A stretch of 64,000 nucleotides of DNA from Alcaligenaceae bacterium (GCA_013416405.1 JACCET010000001.1:558001-622000); one strand, 5' to 3'; counted from the first letter of the stretch, positions 46,623 through 55,045 are shown. Notes: generated from the sequence alone by a model not told the origin. Numbers and translations are program-made.

Positions 46623-48380
46623 TTAAGCCGACAAGGTAGCCAGATCTATGCGCTCGGCCCGATTCAGCGCTGAGGCGACTTTGACTCGCAGCGCGTTCGA
46701 GTGCGCTTGCCGCACTTCATTCTTGACGTCCAACAGTTGTTGGGGATGCATGGAAAAACCAGTCAGACCCAAACCGAGTAGCATACGCGTCACGGTAGAA
46801 TCGCCGGCCATTTCCCCGCATATCGACACGGGTTTGCCCGCACGTTCTCCGGCATTGATGGTATGAGCAATCAGGCGCAAGACGGCCGGATGCATGGGAT
46901 CGTACAAATCCGCCACTTCGCTGTCTCCCCTATCGATGGCCAGCGTATATTGGATCAAATCGTTGGTGCCTATGGACAGGAAATCCAGCGCTTCAACAAA
47001 AGGTTCTATGGCAATGGCAATGGCGGGAATTTCAACCATGGCACCCAGCGAAATATTGCGCGCATAGGCAACGCCATCGGCATCCAGGCTGGCACAGGCC
47101 ACCTCTATGGCTTCCCGGGTGGCACGAACCTCGTGCATATGCGAGATCATGGGAATGAGTATGCGTACATGGCCATGCAGCGACGCCCGCAACAAAGCAC
47201 GTAACTGCGTCTTAAAAATATCGGGGTTGGCCAGGCAATATCGTATGGCGCGCAGACCCAGGGCCGGATTGGCCGCTACCGTTATTTCGCCGTCCAGGTT
47301 TTTATCCGCGCCCAGATCCAGCGTGCGTATGGTGACCGGTCGGCCGTCCATGGTCTTCACCACGGAGGAGTAGGCCTGGTACTGCTCTTGTTCAGTTGGC
47401 AGGTCGTGGCGCCCCATAAACAGAAACTCGCTGCGAAACAGGCCTATGCCGTCTGCGCCCGCAGCCATGGCTTCGAACGCCTCTTCAGGCAGCTCGATAT
47501 TGGCTTCAAGCTTGATGGAAATGCCATCCAGCGTCTCGGCGGGCGTGTCTCGAAGCAAGGCAAGCTTGGCCCGCTGCAGTCGATAATCCTCTTGGCGCTG
47601 GCGATATTCATCAAGCACTTTTTCCGAGGGATTAACCAGCACCGCACCTGAAAATCCATCGGCGACCAGAATGTCGCCATCGCGCACCAGTGCCCGGAAA
47701 TGACCCAAGCCCACCACGGCGGGCACATTCATGCTGCGTGCCACTATCGCCGTATGGGAAGTAGGCCCACCCAGGTCAGTCAGAAAGGCGGCAAAACGCC
47801 CACCGCGCAAGCGCAGCATGTCGGCAGGAGAAATATCCCGGGCCACCACGATGAGCGGGTCAGTGCAGTGATCGGCTTGCAGGCTGGACAAAAGCGCCGT
47901 AGAACCAGAAAGTACACGCAATACCCTTTCAATTACCTGGCGAATATCTGCGCCACGTTCACGCAGGTATTCATCTTCCATCAGGGCGAACTGCTCGGCC
48001 AGCAACTGCCCCTGACTGGTCAGGGCCCATTCCGCGTTGTAATGCCGCTCGATAATCAGTGCACAAGTTTGCTCAAGCAGCATGGGATCGTCGAGCAACA
48101 TGGCATGCACGGTCAGCAACGGGCCAAGCTCGCGTGGCGCATCATCGGGCAGCGTATCGGCCATAAGCTGCAGCTCGTCGCGAGCCTTGGCCAATGCCGA
48201 TTTCAGGCGTTCACACTCAGCGTCGACTTCCTGTTCGGCAATACGATAGTGCGCAACCTCAAGCGCTGCAGCGCTCATGACGGCCGCCCGGCCTATGGCA
48301 TAGCCTTTCACTACGCCCTGCCCTTGCATGCACAGCATGGCGCACAGATCTGGCGTGTCGGTGTATGCAGACATAGTCAT
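46623..48380 (-). CDS. ptsI: PTS enzyme I (PEP-protein phosphotransferase)
   Basis: The 585-residue protein has the phospho-His domain 'GGPTSHTAIVARSMNVPAVVGLG', the PEP-binding barrel 'GADGIGLFRSEFLFMGRHDLPTEQEQYQAY', 'IRTLDLGADKN', 'MIEIPAIAIAIEPF'-type and the C-terminal Cys motif 'PVSICGEMAGD'. It phosphorylates HPr from PEP. With HPr and a lone mannose-type EIIA but no sugar permease, this is the regulatory PTS of betaproteobacteria. ATG at 48380 follows AGGAA. It is the last gene of the gshB-EIIA-ptsH-ptsI set. Confidence 0.94.
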   Translation of the reverse strand: MTMSAYTDTPDLCAMLCMQGQGVVKGYAIGRAAVMSAAALEVAHYRIAEQEVDAECERLKSALAKARDELQLMADTLPDDAPRELGPLLTVHAMLLDDPMLLEQTCALIIERHYNAEWALTSQGQLLAEQFALMEDEYLRERGADIRQVIERVLRVLSGSTALLSSLQADHCTDPLIVVARDISPADMLRLRGGRFAAFLTDLGGPTSHTAIVARSMNVPAVVGLGHFRALVRDGDILVADGFSGAVLVNPSEKVLDEYRQRQEDYRLQRAKLALLRDTPAETLDGISIKLEANIELPEEAFEAMAAGADGIGLFRSEFLFMGRHDLPTEQEQYQAYSSVVKTMDGRPVTIRTLDLGADKNLDGEITVAANPALGLRAIRYCLANPDIFKTQLRALLRASLHGHVRILIPMISHMHEVRATREAIEVACASLDADGVAYARNISLGAMVEIPAIAIAIEPFVEALDFLSIGTNDLIQYTLAIDRGDSEVADLYDPMHPAVLRLIAHTINAGERAGKPVSICGEMAGDSTVTRMLLGLGLTGFSMHPQQLLDVKNEVRQAHSNALRVKVASALNRAERIDLATLSA

Positions 48381-48408
48381 GGTTTCGGTTCCTGACAAGG
48401 GAAAGTAT

Positions 48409-48678
48409 TTATTCCTGTTCGCCGAATTTATTATCAAATAAGGACTGGATGTCGTCCAGGGCCTGTTGCGCGTCGTCTCCGATGGCATCGACCTTGACGG
48501 TTACCCCCAGCCCCGCGGCAAGCATCATCACGCCCATGATGCTTTTGGCATTGACACGCTGCGCGCCGCGCGCGATAAAAACTTCACTTTGGTACCGGCC
48601 GGCCAGCTGAGTCAGCTTGGCTGCAGCCCGTGCATGCAAACCCAATTTATTACTGATGACGATATCGATGGATGGCAT
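48409..48678 (-). CDS. ptsH: Phosphocarrier protein HPr
   Basis: The 89-residue HPr has the active His in 'NKLGLHARAAAKLTQLAG' (His15) and the regulatory Ser in 'VNAKSIMGVMMLAA' (Ser46), so it could be phosphorylated by EI and by an HPr kinase encoded elsewhere. It lies 28 bases before ptsI and 43 bases after the EIIA gene. Confidence 0.95.
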   Translation of the reverse strand: MPSIDIVISNKLGLHARAAAKLTQLAGRYQSEVFIARGAQRVNAKSIMGVMMLAAGLGVTVKVDAIGDDAQQALDDIQSLFDNKFGEQE

Positions 48679-48721
48679 AAAGTTTCTTTTTTATAGGAAT
48701 GATCGGGCCTGAGCTGGCCGA

Positions 48722-49132
48722 TCAGAGCTTGCATTCGTGGTCAGCATTGACGATGCCTTTTTGGGCGCCAAGTTGGACGTTTCTGCTTAGCTGCTCGGGA
48801 TTATCCTGGCGTTCGGTCAGGGCCTTGAGTACCATGCACAAATTGGTGCCGGTAATCAGATGTGCACTATGACCGCGCTCTGACGCCAGTTTAATCGCTC
48901 GCTTGGCAATATTGAATGGCGTTGCGCCAAATATATCGCAAAGCACCAGCGTGCCCTGGCTCTCGGGCGTTTCTTGCAGCAAGCCAGCCAGCTCTGTAGA
49001 CAACGCTTCTGGCTCGGCATCGGCAGGCACGTCAAATACTGTTAAATCGGGCACCTGACCCAGTACATGCTCGGAACAGGACGCAAAGGCCGTACCCAGG
49101 GGCTGATGCATGACCAATATTATGCGTGTCAT
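48722..49132 (-). CDS. PTS EIIA, mannose/fructose type
   Basis: The 136-residue protein matches EIIA-Man domains, with the phospho-accepting His9 in 'IILVMHQPLGTAF', 'GTLVLCDIFGATPFNIAKRA' (typical DxFGxTP) and 'NLCMVLKAL'. No EIIB/C/D partners are present, so it is a regulatory EIIA receiving phosphate from HPr. It starts one base after the gshB stop, so it is translationally linked with it. Confidence 0.92.
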   Translation of the reverse strand: MTRIILVMHQPLGTAFASCSEHVLGQVPDLTVFDVPADAEPEALSTELAGLLQETPESQGTLVLCDIFGATPFNIAKRAIKLASERGHSAHLITGTNLCMVLKALTERQDNPEQLSRNVQLGAQKGIVNADHECKL

Positions 49133-49133
49133 G

Positions 49134-50126
49134 TCAGACTGCGCTTGCGTCAGGAGCCAAGCCTGCGCTGTCGGCTACGGCTTGCTCTAGCGCTGCGGCA
49201 AAGCAGTCAGCCACATCAAAGCCGGTTTGTTCGGTGATTTCGACAAAGCAGGTTGGACTGGTGACATTAACCTCGGTCAGGTAATCGCCGATTACGTCCA
49301 GCCCTATAAGCAGCAGCCCTCGCCCAGCCAGGCGCGAACCCACGATTTCGGCAATTTCAAGATCGCGTGCGGTCAGGGGCTGAGCCACGCCACGCCCACC
49401 AGCCGCCAAGTTGCCGCGCGTTTCACCGGCCAGCGGTATACGCGCCAGCGCGTAAGGCACTGGCTTACCGCCTATCAACAAAATACGCTTGTCGCCCTTG
49501 GCGATTTCAGGAATGTAGCGCTGGGCCATGATAGAGCGCGTGCCGTTTTCGGTAAGCGTTTCCAGTATGGCACCCACATTGGGTTCTTGTTCGCCCATAC
49601 GGAAAATACCGGTTCCGCCCATGCCATCGAGTGGCTTGACGATAACATCGTTGTATTTGGCATGGAAGGCACGCAGGCGGGTCATGTCTCGTGTGACCAG
49701 CGTGGGCGAAGTCAGTGAGGCAAACTCGGTAATCGTGAGCTTTTCCGGATGATTGCGTATGGCTGCACCCGAATTGAATACTCGCGCACCTTGGGACTGT
49801 GCATATTCGAGCAGATGCGTGGCGTATACATATTCCATGTCGAAGGGCGGATCCTTGCGCATGACCACGGCATCGAATTCCGACAGCGAGGTCTCGCAGG
49901 AAGGCGAGCGTTCAACCCACCAGGCGTGCCCATGCAGATCAGCGTCCCGCACCATGCCTATGCCTGTCGACACGGCCTTGACAGCGCCTTCGTCGATATA
50001 CAGACCTTCTTGGTATGCAACGCTGAGCGTATGGCCCCGGGCGGTCAGGGCACGCATCATTGCAACTGAAGAGTCTTTATAGGCCTTGAGCGTGGGTAAA
50101 GGATCAATAACAAACAATACATGCAT
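49134..50126 (-). CDS. gshB: Glutathione synthetase
   Basis: The 330-residue ATP-grasp enzyme has 'MHVLFVIDPLPTLKAYKDSSVAMMRALTARGHTL' at the N-terminus, 'VMRKDPPFDMEYVYATHLLEYAQSQGARVFNSGAAIRNHPEKLTITEFASLTSPTLVTR', 'DVIVKPLDGMGGTGIFRM' (ATP-grasp loop) and 'LLIGLDVIGDYLTEVNVTSPTCFVEI'. It joins gamma-Glu-Cys and Gly. ATG at 50126 is the family start. In many betaproteobacteria gshA lies next to it, but no gshA is seen in this window. It is 68 bases downstream of infC. Confidence 0.94.
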   Translation of the reverse strand: MHVLFVIDPLPTLKAYKDSSVAMMRALTARGHTLSVAYQEGLYIDEGAVKAVSTGIGMVRDADLHGHAWWVERSPSCETSLSEFDAVVMRKDPPFDMEYVYATHLLEYAQSQGARVFNSGAAIRNHPEKLTITEFASLTSPTLVTRDMTRLRAFHAKYNDVIVKPLDGMGGTGIFRMGEQEPNVGAILETLTENGTRSIMAQRYIPEIAKGDKRILLIGGKPVPYALARIPLAGETRGNLAAGGRGVAQPLTARDLEIAEIVGSRLAGRGLLLIGLDVIGDYLTEVNVTSPTCFVEITEQTGFDVADCFAAALEQAVADSAGLAPDASAV

Positions 50127-50194
50127 AAAACACACCTGCCTGCTCTTGCCGGCCATGGCCGACAAGAGCGCTAAAGGAATGCAGAGCCAGCTGC

Positions 50195-50737
50195 CTATTC
50201 GCCCGCTTTGCCTGCCACGGATTTCTTGCGAGGTGCAAGCACCATGACCATTTGGCGGCCTTCAAGCTTGGGCATGGCTTCAACCTGGCAAAGCTCGACC
50301 AAATCGTCGCGCACGCGCTCGAGTACGCGCATACCCAGTTCCTGGTGAGCCATTTCACGGCCACGGAAACGCAAGGTTACTTTGGCCTTGTCGCCGTCTT
50401 CGATGAAGCGGCGCAGATTGCGCAGCTTGACTTGATAGTCGCCTTCATCGGTACCAGGACGGAATTTGACTTCTTTGACCTGGATGACTTTCTGCTTGGC
50501 TCGCGCCTCTTGTTGGCGTTTTTGTTCTTGGTATTTGAACTTGCCGTAATCCATCAGGCGACATACAGGCGGCGACGCATTGGGTGCGATCTCGACCAGG
50601 TCGACTTCATTTTGCTCGGACAACTGCAGCGCGTCAGCGGTTTTTACGACCCCTAGCTGCTCGCCGTCGACTCCAATAAGACGCACCTCGGGGACACGGA
50701 TTTCGCCATTGATGCGATGAGGTTTTTCGGTTGCGAT
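50195..50737 (-). CDS. infC: Translation initiation factor IF-3, with ATC start codon
   Basis: The 180-residue protein has exactly the E. coli length when started at ATC (50735-50737). The N-terminus then reads [15 protein letters not shown], the standard IF-3 opening. AGGAG (50746-50750) lies eight bases upstream. A later GTG at 50686 would remove the conserved N-terminal segment, and no ATG is available. Family knowledge: infC uses rare start codons (AUU in E. coli) for IF-3 autoregulation by start-codon discrimination. It lies 29 bases after thrS. Its usual followers rpmI-rplT are 8.5 kb away. Confidence 0.93.
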   Translation of the reverse strand: MATEKPHRINGEIRVPEVRLIGVDGEQLGVVKTADALQLSEQNEVDLVEIAPNASPPVCRLMDYGKFKYQEQKRQQEARAKQKVIQVKEVKFRPGTDEGDYQVKLRNLRRFIEDGDKAKVTLRFRGREMAHQELGMRVLERVRDDLVELCQVEAMPKLEGRQMVMVLAPRKKSVAGKAGE

Positions 50738-50766
50738 GTCTAAAACTCCTAGAATTAATAAAAAAA

Positions 50767-52713
50767 TCAGGCCTGACCGGATTCACCGCCATTATGACGG
50801 GTATTGATGGCGTTATGCAGGCGCTCGGTAAAGTCGTTGACCGACATGACACCAAGATCGACGCCGCCACGCCCACGTACCGCCACTTGTCCGGTTTCAC
50901 GCTCTTTTTCGCCGACTACCAGAATGTACGGTATTTTTTGCATACTGTGTTCGCGGATTTTACGGGTGATTTTTTCGCCACGCAAATCGGAAAACGCCCT
51001 AAACCCTTGTTTTTTCAGGCCTAGAGCAACTTCTGCGGCGTAATCGGCCGAAGATTCGGAAATACAGCACACCACGGCATGCTCGGGAGACAGCCAGGCA
51101 GGCATAGCGCCAGCGTGGTTTTCGATCAGCATGCCTATGAAACGCTCGAATGAACCCAGTATGGCACGATGCAGCATGACCGGCGTGCGGCGCTGATCGC
51201 TGGCATCGACATATTCGGCACCCAGGCGCTGCGGCATGGAAAAATCAACCTGTATCGTGCCACATTGCCAATGGCGTCCAATGGCATCTTTCAGGGTGTA
51301 TTCGATTTTCGGGCCATAAAAAGCACCTTCGCCAGGCGTGACTTCATACTTACAACCCGTACGATCCAGGCTTTCCATCAGCGCCTGCTCTGCCTTATCC
51401 CAGACTTCGTCCGAGCCTATACGCTTTTCGGGACGAGTAGCCACCTTGTACAGAATCTCGGTAAAGCCAAAATCAGCATACACTTTTTGCAGCAAGGCGG
51501 TGAAGTCGGCGCATTCATCCTGCAATTGATCTTCAGTGCAGAAAATATGGCCGTCGTCTTGAGTAAAGCCGCGCACGCGCATCATGCCATGCAAGGAGCC
51601 GGAAGGTTCATTGCGATGGCACTGCCCGAATTCGCCATAGCGTATGGGCAGCTCGCGATAGGAATGCAAGCCGGCGTTGAAAATCTGCACGTGTCCGGGA
51701 CAGTTCATGGGCTTCAAGCCATAAACACGATGCTCCGATTCGGTCGTGAACATGTTTTCGGCGTAGTTATCCCAGTGGCCGGTTTTCTTCCAGAGCGACA
51801 GATCAAGAATTTGCGGCGCCTTGACTTCCTGATAGCCGTTGTCACGGTATACAGCGCGCATGTACTGCTCGACTTGCTGCCATAACACCCAGCCTTTAGG
51901 GTGCCAGAAAATCAGGCCCGGCGCTTCTTCCTGAAAATGGAACAGGTCCAGCTCGCGGCCCAGCTTGCGATGGTCTCGCCTTTCGGCCTCTTCCAGCATG
52001 GTCAGGTAAGCACTTTGCTCTTCTTTGCTGGCCCAGGCTGTGCCGTAGATACGCTGTAGCATTTCATTGTTGCTATCGCCGCGCCAATAGGCACCAGCCA
52101 CCTTCATCAACTTGAAAACCTTAAGCTTGCCGGTCGAGGGCACGTGCGGGCCACGGCACAGGTCGATGAAATCGCCTTCTCGATACAGACTGATGGCTTC
52201 ATTGGACGGAATCGAGGCAATGATTTCGGCCTTGTAATGCTCGCCTATGCCCTTGAAATATTCCACAGCATCGTCGCGCATCCACTCTTCGCGCGTAACG
52301 ACCTCATCTTTCTTGGCCAATTCGGCCATTTTCTTTTCAATGGCTTCCAGATCTTCAGGCGTGAACGCACGCTTGTACGAGAAATCGTAGTAAAAGCCGT
52401 TGTCTATCACTGGCCCTATGGTTACTTGCGCGTCGGGGAACAGGGACTTGACCGCATAGGCCAGCAAATGCGCGGTGGAATGACGGATAAGGTCAAGACC
52501 ATCGGCATCTTTGGCCGTAATGATGGCCAGCTGCGCATCTTGTTCAATGACGAAACTGGTGTCAACCAACCGCGCCTCTGAGCCTGCCGTGCTTATACGC
52601 CCCGCCAGTGCGGCGCGGCCCAAGCCCGTTCCAATGGAGTGAGCCACATCGCTGACCGCGACGGGGCCTGGATACTCGCGCTGGGAACCATCGGGCAGTG
52701 TAATTTGAACCAT
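50767..52713 (-). CDS. thrS: Threonine-tRNA ligase
   Basis: The 648-residue class II enzyme has the TGS domain (~1-62), the editing domain with '[35 protein letters not shown]' and '[19 protein letters not shown]', the catalytic core with motif 1-3 ('[10 protein letters not shown]', '[35 protein letters not shown]', '[19 protein letters not shown]') and the C-terminal anticodon domain. ATG at 52713 has AGGACG upstream. The leader carries a Thr-codon attenuator and an intrinsic terminator that ends 18 bases before the start codon. Confidence 0.96.
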   Translation of the reverse strand: MVQITLPDGSQREYPGPVAVSDVAHSIGTGLGRAALAGRISTAGSEARLVDTSFVIEQDAQLAIITAKDADGLDLIRHSTAHLLAYAVKSLFPDAQVTIGPVIDNGFYYDFSYKRAFTPEDLEAIEKKMAELAKKDEVVTREEWMRDDAVEYFKGIGEHYKAEIIASIPSNEAISLYREGDFIDLCRGPHVPSTGKLKVFKLMKVAGAYWRGDSNNEMLQRIYGTAWASKEEQSAYLTMLEEAERRDHRKLGRELDLFHFQEEAPGLIFWHPKGWVLWQQVEQYMRAVYRDNGYQEVKAPQILDLSLWKKTGHWDNYAENMFTTESEHRVYGLKPMNCPGHVQIFNAGLHSYRELPIRYGEFGQCHRNEPSGSLHGMMRVRGFTQDDGHIFCTEDQLQDECADFTALLQKVYADFGFTEILYKVATRPEKRIGSDEVWDKAEQALMESLDRTGCKYEVTPGEGAFYGPKIEYTLKDAIGRHWQCGTIQVDFSMPQRLGAEYVDASDQRRTPVMLHRAILGSFERFIGMLIENHAGAMPAWLSPEHAVVCCISESSADYAAEVALGLKKQGFRAFSDLRGEKITRKIREHSMQKIPYILVVGEKERETGQVAVRGRGGVDLGVMSVNDFTERLHNAINTRHNGGESGQA

Positions 52714-52731
52714 AGAACGTCCTGAAATGCA

Positions 52732-52755
52732 AAAACGCGGCACTAGCCGCGTTTT
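52732..52755 (-). terminator. Intrinsic terminator in the thrS leader
   Basis: A 10-bp perfect stem AAAACGCGGC/GCCGCGTTTT with loop TAGT, read on the minus strand and ending in a five-T run, lies 18 bases before the thrS start codon. It is the 3:4 hairpin of the attenuator. Confidence 0.85.
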
Positions 52756-52802
52756 GGGAATATTGTTTTGCTAGTTAGCAGATAAACAGTACGCGGCGAC
52801 AG

Positions 52803-52838
52803 CTAGAAAGGCGTGATCGTAGTTCGCGTAGTGGTCAT
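52803..52838 (-). CDS. Threonine-rich leader peptide of thrS (11 codons)
   Basis: The minus-strand frame encodes Met-Thr-Thr-Thr-Arg-Thr-Thr-Ile-Thr-Pro-Phe then TAG: six of eleven codons are Thr (ACC, ACT, ACG, ACT, ACG, ACG). It ends 90 bases upstream of the thrS start and directly before the attenuator RNA elements. No clear Shine-Dalgarno precedes its ATG (CTTAGCCCC lies there). The nearby AT-rich TATATTTTAT could be a -10 element, in which case the message would be nearly leaderless. Too short for automatic gene callers. Confidence 0.7.
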   Translation of the reverse strand: MTTTRTTITPF

Positions 52839-52965
52839 GGGGCTAAGATAGATAAAATATAAGTTGTTCAAGTGTAACACCTGTTGCGACCGTGGCAGCC
52901 GACTGATCCCGAAGTACCTCAAAACGTCCACTATTAAAATGCCTGGTGTTGTGAAAAAGCCCGTT

Positions 52966-52995
52966 TTGACAAACCATAAATAAATAAGCTAGAAT
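52966..52995 (+). promoter_or_regulatory. Promoter of tRNA-Val
   Basis: The consensus -35 TTGACA (52966-52971) and -10 TAGAAT (52990-52995) have an 18-base spacer. The tRNA begins 12 bases after the -10. Confidence 0.85.
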
Positions 52996-53007
52996 CTTGT
53001 TCTTTCT

Positions 53008-53084
53008 AGGCGGTTAGCTCAGTTGGTTAGAGCGCTACGTTGACATCGTAGAGGTCGCTGGTTCGAACCCAGTACTGCCTACCA
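53008..53084 (+). tRNA. tRNA-Val (anticodon GAC)
   Basis: The 77-base cloverleaf has acceptor AGGCGGT paired with ACTGCCT, an encoded ACCA end, and anticodon stem CTACG/CGTAG enclosing TTGACAT, hence anticodon GAC. The integrase gene 181 bases downstream indicates that its 3' end served as the attachment site of a mobile element. No second copy of the 3' end was found to the right within the window. Confidence 0.96.
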
Positions 53085-53130
53085 TTACCTTTTTTCCATG
53101 ATGCCCCACAGGTGTCCACGACCGTCCATG

Positions 53131-53164
53131 ACCCGCAAAAAATAACGCTTTGCGGGTTTTTTTG
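53131..53164 (+). terminator. Terminator after tRNA-Val
   Basis: ACCCGCAAA (53131-53139)/TTTGCGGGT (53149-53157), with a 9-base loop and a run of seven T. It lies 46 bases after the tRNA. Confidence 0.88.
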
Positions 53165-53227
53165 TGCCCGTCTCACCTTCCATGACTGTCAGACACAGTC
53201 AGTCCAGCCAAATTTCTTTGGGGTATA

Positions 53228-53266
53228 TTTGGGGGTATGGAGAAAGCTTTTGGGGGTATGGAGAAA
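53228..53266 (+). repeat. Direct repeats in front of the integrase
   Basis: TTTGGGGGTATGGAGAAA occurs at 53228-53245 and again at 53249-53266, with a shorter related copy TTTGGGGTAT at 53215-53224. The second copy runs up to the integrase start codon and may include its ribosome site. Such iterons next to an integrase can be arm-type or excisionase sites. Confidence 0.75.
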
Positions 53267-54495
53267 TGGCGCGTATTGTCACGCCTTTGACCGACATTCG
53301 GTGTCGTCAGGCAAAGTATAGTGCGGATGGGACAAAAAAGCTCTTTGACGGTGGTGGCTTATATTTAGAATTAATGGCCAGCGGATCAAAGAAATGGCGG
53401 ATGAAGTTTCGCCAGCCCAACGGCAAAGAGAACATGCTGACCTTTGGGGACTATCCCGAGGTCGGCCTGCAGGCTGCACGAGATAAGCGCCGGGAAGTGA
53501 AGGCGCAGATCGAGCAAGGAAAGAATCCCGCTATAGAGCGAGAGCTGGCAAAGCAGCTCACCATTCAAGAACAAAACGACACATTCAAGGTAGTTGCTGA
53601 AGAATGGCTGACCATGAAGAAGGGCGGCTGGAGCGATGGCTATCACTCGCGGATGTCCAACGCCCTGAAATCCAACGTCTACCCCGATATCGGTAATCTG
53701 CCTATTGCGCAGATACCAGGGATTGTGATTCTGAAGATTGTCCAAAAGGTGGAAAAGCGTGGTGCTCTGGAAATGGCCAGCCGTGTATTGGATGCCATTG
53801 GTATGGTATTTAAATACGCAACCGCCACCGGCCGGGTCAGAGCCAATCCCGCCGATGGCCTGGATCAATTCCTAAAGGATAGGCCGCCGGTTCAGCATTA
53901 TCCGCACGTGGATGCGCCAAGTATCCCGGAGATGCTGCGCAGAATCGACAGCTACCATGGCCGGGCGGAGACGATTTTCGCCACCAAGCTGATGGTGCAC
54001 ACTTTCCCGCGCACCTCAGAGCTTATATGGGCTGAATGGCCAGAGTTCGACCTTGATGGCGCCGTGTGGGTGATTCCATCGGCCAGGATGAAAGGCAGGC
54101 TCATGGCTAAACAGCACGGCCCGGTACACCTGATACCGCTGGCCAGCCAGATGGTCGACATGCTGCGCGATCTGAAATCAATCAATGGCCGCTTCAAGTA
54201 TCTATTTCCCGGAGAGCGCAACCCGGCCACAAGGCCGATATCGAACGAGACTATCAACAAAGCGCTCAAGATCATGGGCTATGGAGGGGAGCAGACCGGG
54301 CACGGGTTTCGCGGGCTGGCGTCTACCATCATGAACGAATCGGGCCTTTTCCGCGACAAAGCCATCGATGCACATTCACCTTTCCGATCCAGAAGATCGT
54401 TGCGGACGGATGAAATCAAAGACATTGCGATTGATCCAGTTTCTTTCGATACTGAGCAATCTAGCATTTTATGGCTAGATACTCAAGCGCCATAA
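53266..54495 (+). CDS. Tyrosine-recombinase integrase of the P4 type, C-terminus lost
   Basis: The 409-residue product from ATG 53266 has the N-terminal DUF4102 arm-binding domain ('LTDIRCRQAKYSADGTKKLFDGGGLYLELMASGSKKWRMKFRQPNGKENMLTFGDYPEVGLQAARDKRRE'), the central SAM-like domain and part of the catalytic domain: the first catalytic Arg in 'HTFPRTSELIWAEW' and the H-x-x-R in 'GHGFRGLASTIMNESG'. After about residue 365 the sequence no longer resembles the family. The second His and the nucleophilic Tyr region ('H...AYN..EYL') are absent and replaced by an unrelated tail. It is therefore probably inactive. Inserted at tRNA-Val, it marks a degraded genomic island. Confidence 0.85.
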   Translation: MARIVTPLTDIRCRQAKYSADGTKKLFDGGGLYLELMASGSKKWRMKFRQPNGKENMLTFGDYPEVGLQAARDKRREVKAQIEQGKNPAIERELAKQLTIQEQNDTFKVVAEEWLTMKKGGWSDGYHSRMSNALKSNVYPDIGNLPIAQIPGIVILKIVQKVEKRGALEMASRVLDAIGMVFKYATATGRVRANPADGLDQFLKDRPPVQHYPHVDAPSIPEMLRRIDSYHGRAETIFATKLMVHTFPRTSELIWAEWPEFDLDGAVWVIPSARMKGRLMAKQHGPVHLIPLASQMVDMLRDLKSINGRFKYLFPGERNPATRPISNETINKALKIMGYGGEQTGHGFRGLASTIMNESGLFRDKAIDAHSPFRSRRSLRTDEIKDIAIDPVSFDTEQSSILWLDTQAP

Positions 54496-54533
54496 TGCTA
54501 AATACTTCCGATAGACTGGCATTATGGTGCTAG
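54461..54533. promoter_or_regulatory. Left group of three 18-bp operator-like palindromes
   Basis: CTAGCATTTTATGGCTAG (54461-54478), the reverse-oriented CAAGCGCCATAATGCTAA (54484-54501) and CTGGCATTATGGTGCTAG (54516-54533) share the consensus CTAGCATTaTggyGCTaG. They flank and overlap the start of the XRE repressor gene at 54524 and the end of the integrase frame. Three further copies lie at 56624-56684. Confidence 0.75.
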
Positions 54534-54997
54534 ATGCAAAGACAATTCTGAAAAATAGTGTGGGACAGCTGCTGGATTCCCGGCCAGATATCTCGCGCCT
54601 AAACCTATCGCGACAAATGCATGTCGCCGATGGAACGTTGGGCCGTATCCAGTACGGCAATGGGAATCCAACCGTCGACACCATCGAAGCAATCGCACGG
54701 TTTTTCAGACTTCAGCCTTGGCAACTATTGATCGAGGACTTCGATCGTGACGCGCCTCCGCAAGTGATATCTCCAGAGCACACGCCCGACGGGCTGACTG
54801 AAGATGAACGCGAACTCATCCGCGTTCTTCGTATCTTGCGCGAGCCTGAGCGCTCATATTTGTTCAAGCAGGCTAAAAACTATATGGAGTCTATGGAGGG
54901 TCGTCACGAAACTGCCGACAAAAGCCAGTTGGTCGAGCGGAACGGCACCAACGACCGCCCAGCCAGTGAAGAGCATCCTTTATGGGGTACGTGGTAA
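54524..54997 (+). CDS. XRE/Cro-C1 family repressor-like regulator
   Basis: The 157-residue protein has an N-terminal helix-turn-helix (~9-65, 'LLDSRPDISRLNLSRQMHVADGTLGRIQYGNGNPTVDTIEAIARFFRLQPWQLL') of the Cro/C1 type and a C-terminal part lacking a LexA-like peptidase domain ('LTEDERELIRVLRILREPERSYLFKQAKNYME'). This layout is common in prophage and island repressors. Its start is embedded in the third operator-like palindrome, so autoregulation is likely. ATG at 54524 has no good ribosome site, so the message could be leaderless. Confidence 0.8.
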   Translation: MVLDAKTILKNSVGQLLDSRPDISRLNLSRQMHVADGTLGRIQYGNGNPTVDTIEAIARFFRLQPWQLLIEDFDRDAPPQVISPEHTPDGLTEDERELIRVLRILREPERSYLFKQAKNYMESMEGRHETADKSQLVERNGTNDRPASEEHPLWGTW

Positions 54998-55045
54998 CGT
55001 CCTTTACGGAAACTTTAAAAAAAGTTGACTCCTAGGTAACGGCAT

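Larger units (their letters stand above)
52731..52838 (-). promoter_or_regulatory. Threonine attenuator leader of thrS
   Basis: Reading the minus strand: the leader peptide ORF (52838-52803) contains region 1 TACGCG (52825-52830). Region 2 holds CGCGTA (52790-52795) within GCCGCGT (52791-52797), starting five bases after the leader stop. Region 3 is AAAACGCGGC (52746-52755). Region 4 is GCCGCGTTTT (52732-52741) followed by one further T. Regions 1:2 pair over 6 bp, 2:3 over 7 bp (GCCGCGT/ACGCGGC) and 3:4 over 10 bp with a 4-base loop, the last being an intrinsic terminator. A ribosome stalled on Thr codons would cover region 1 and allow the 2:3 antiterminator; a ribosome at the stop codon would mask region 2 and allow termination. 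Confidence 0.8.
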
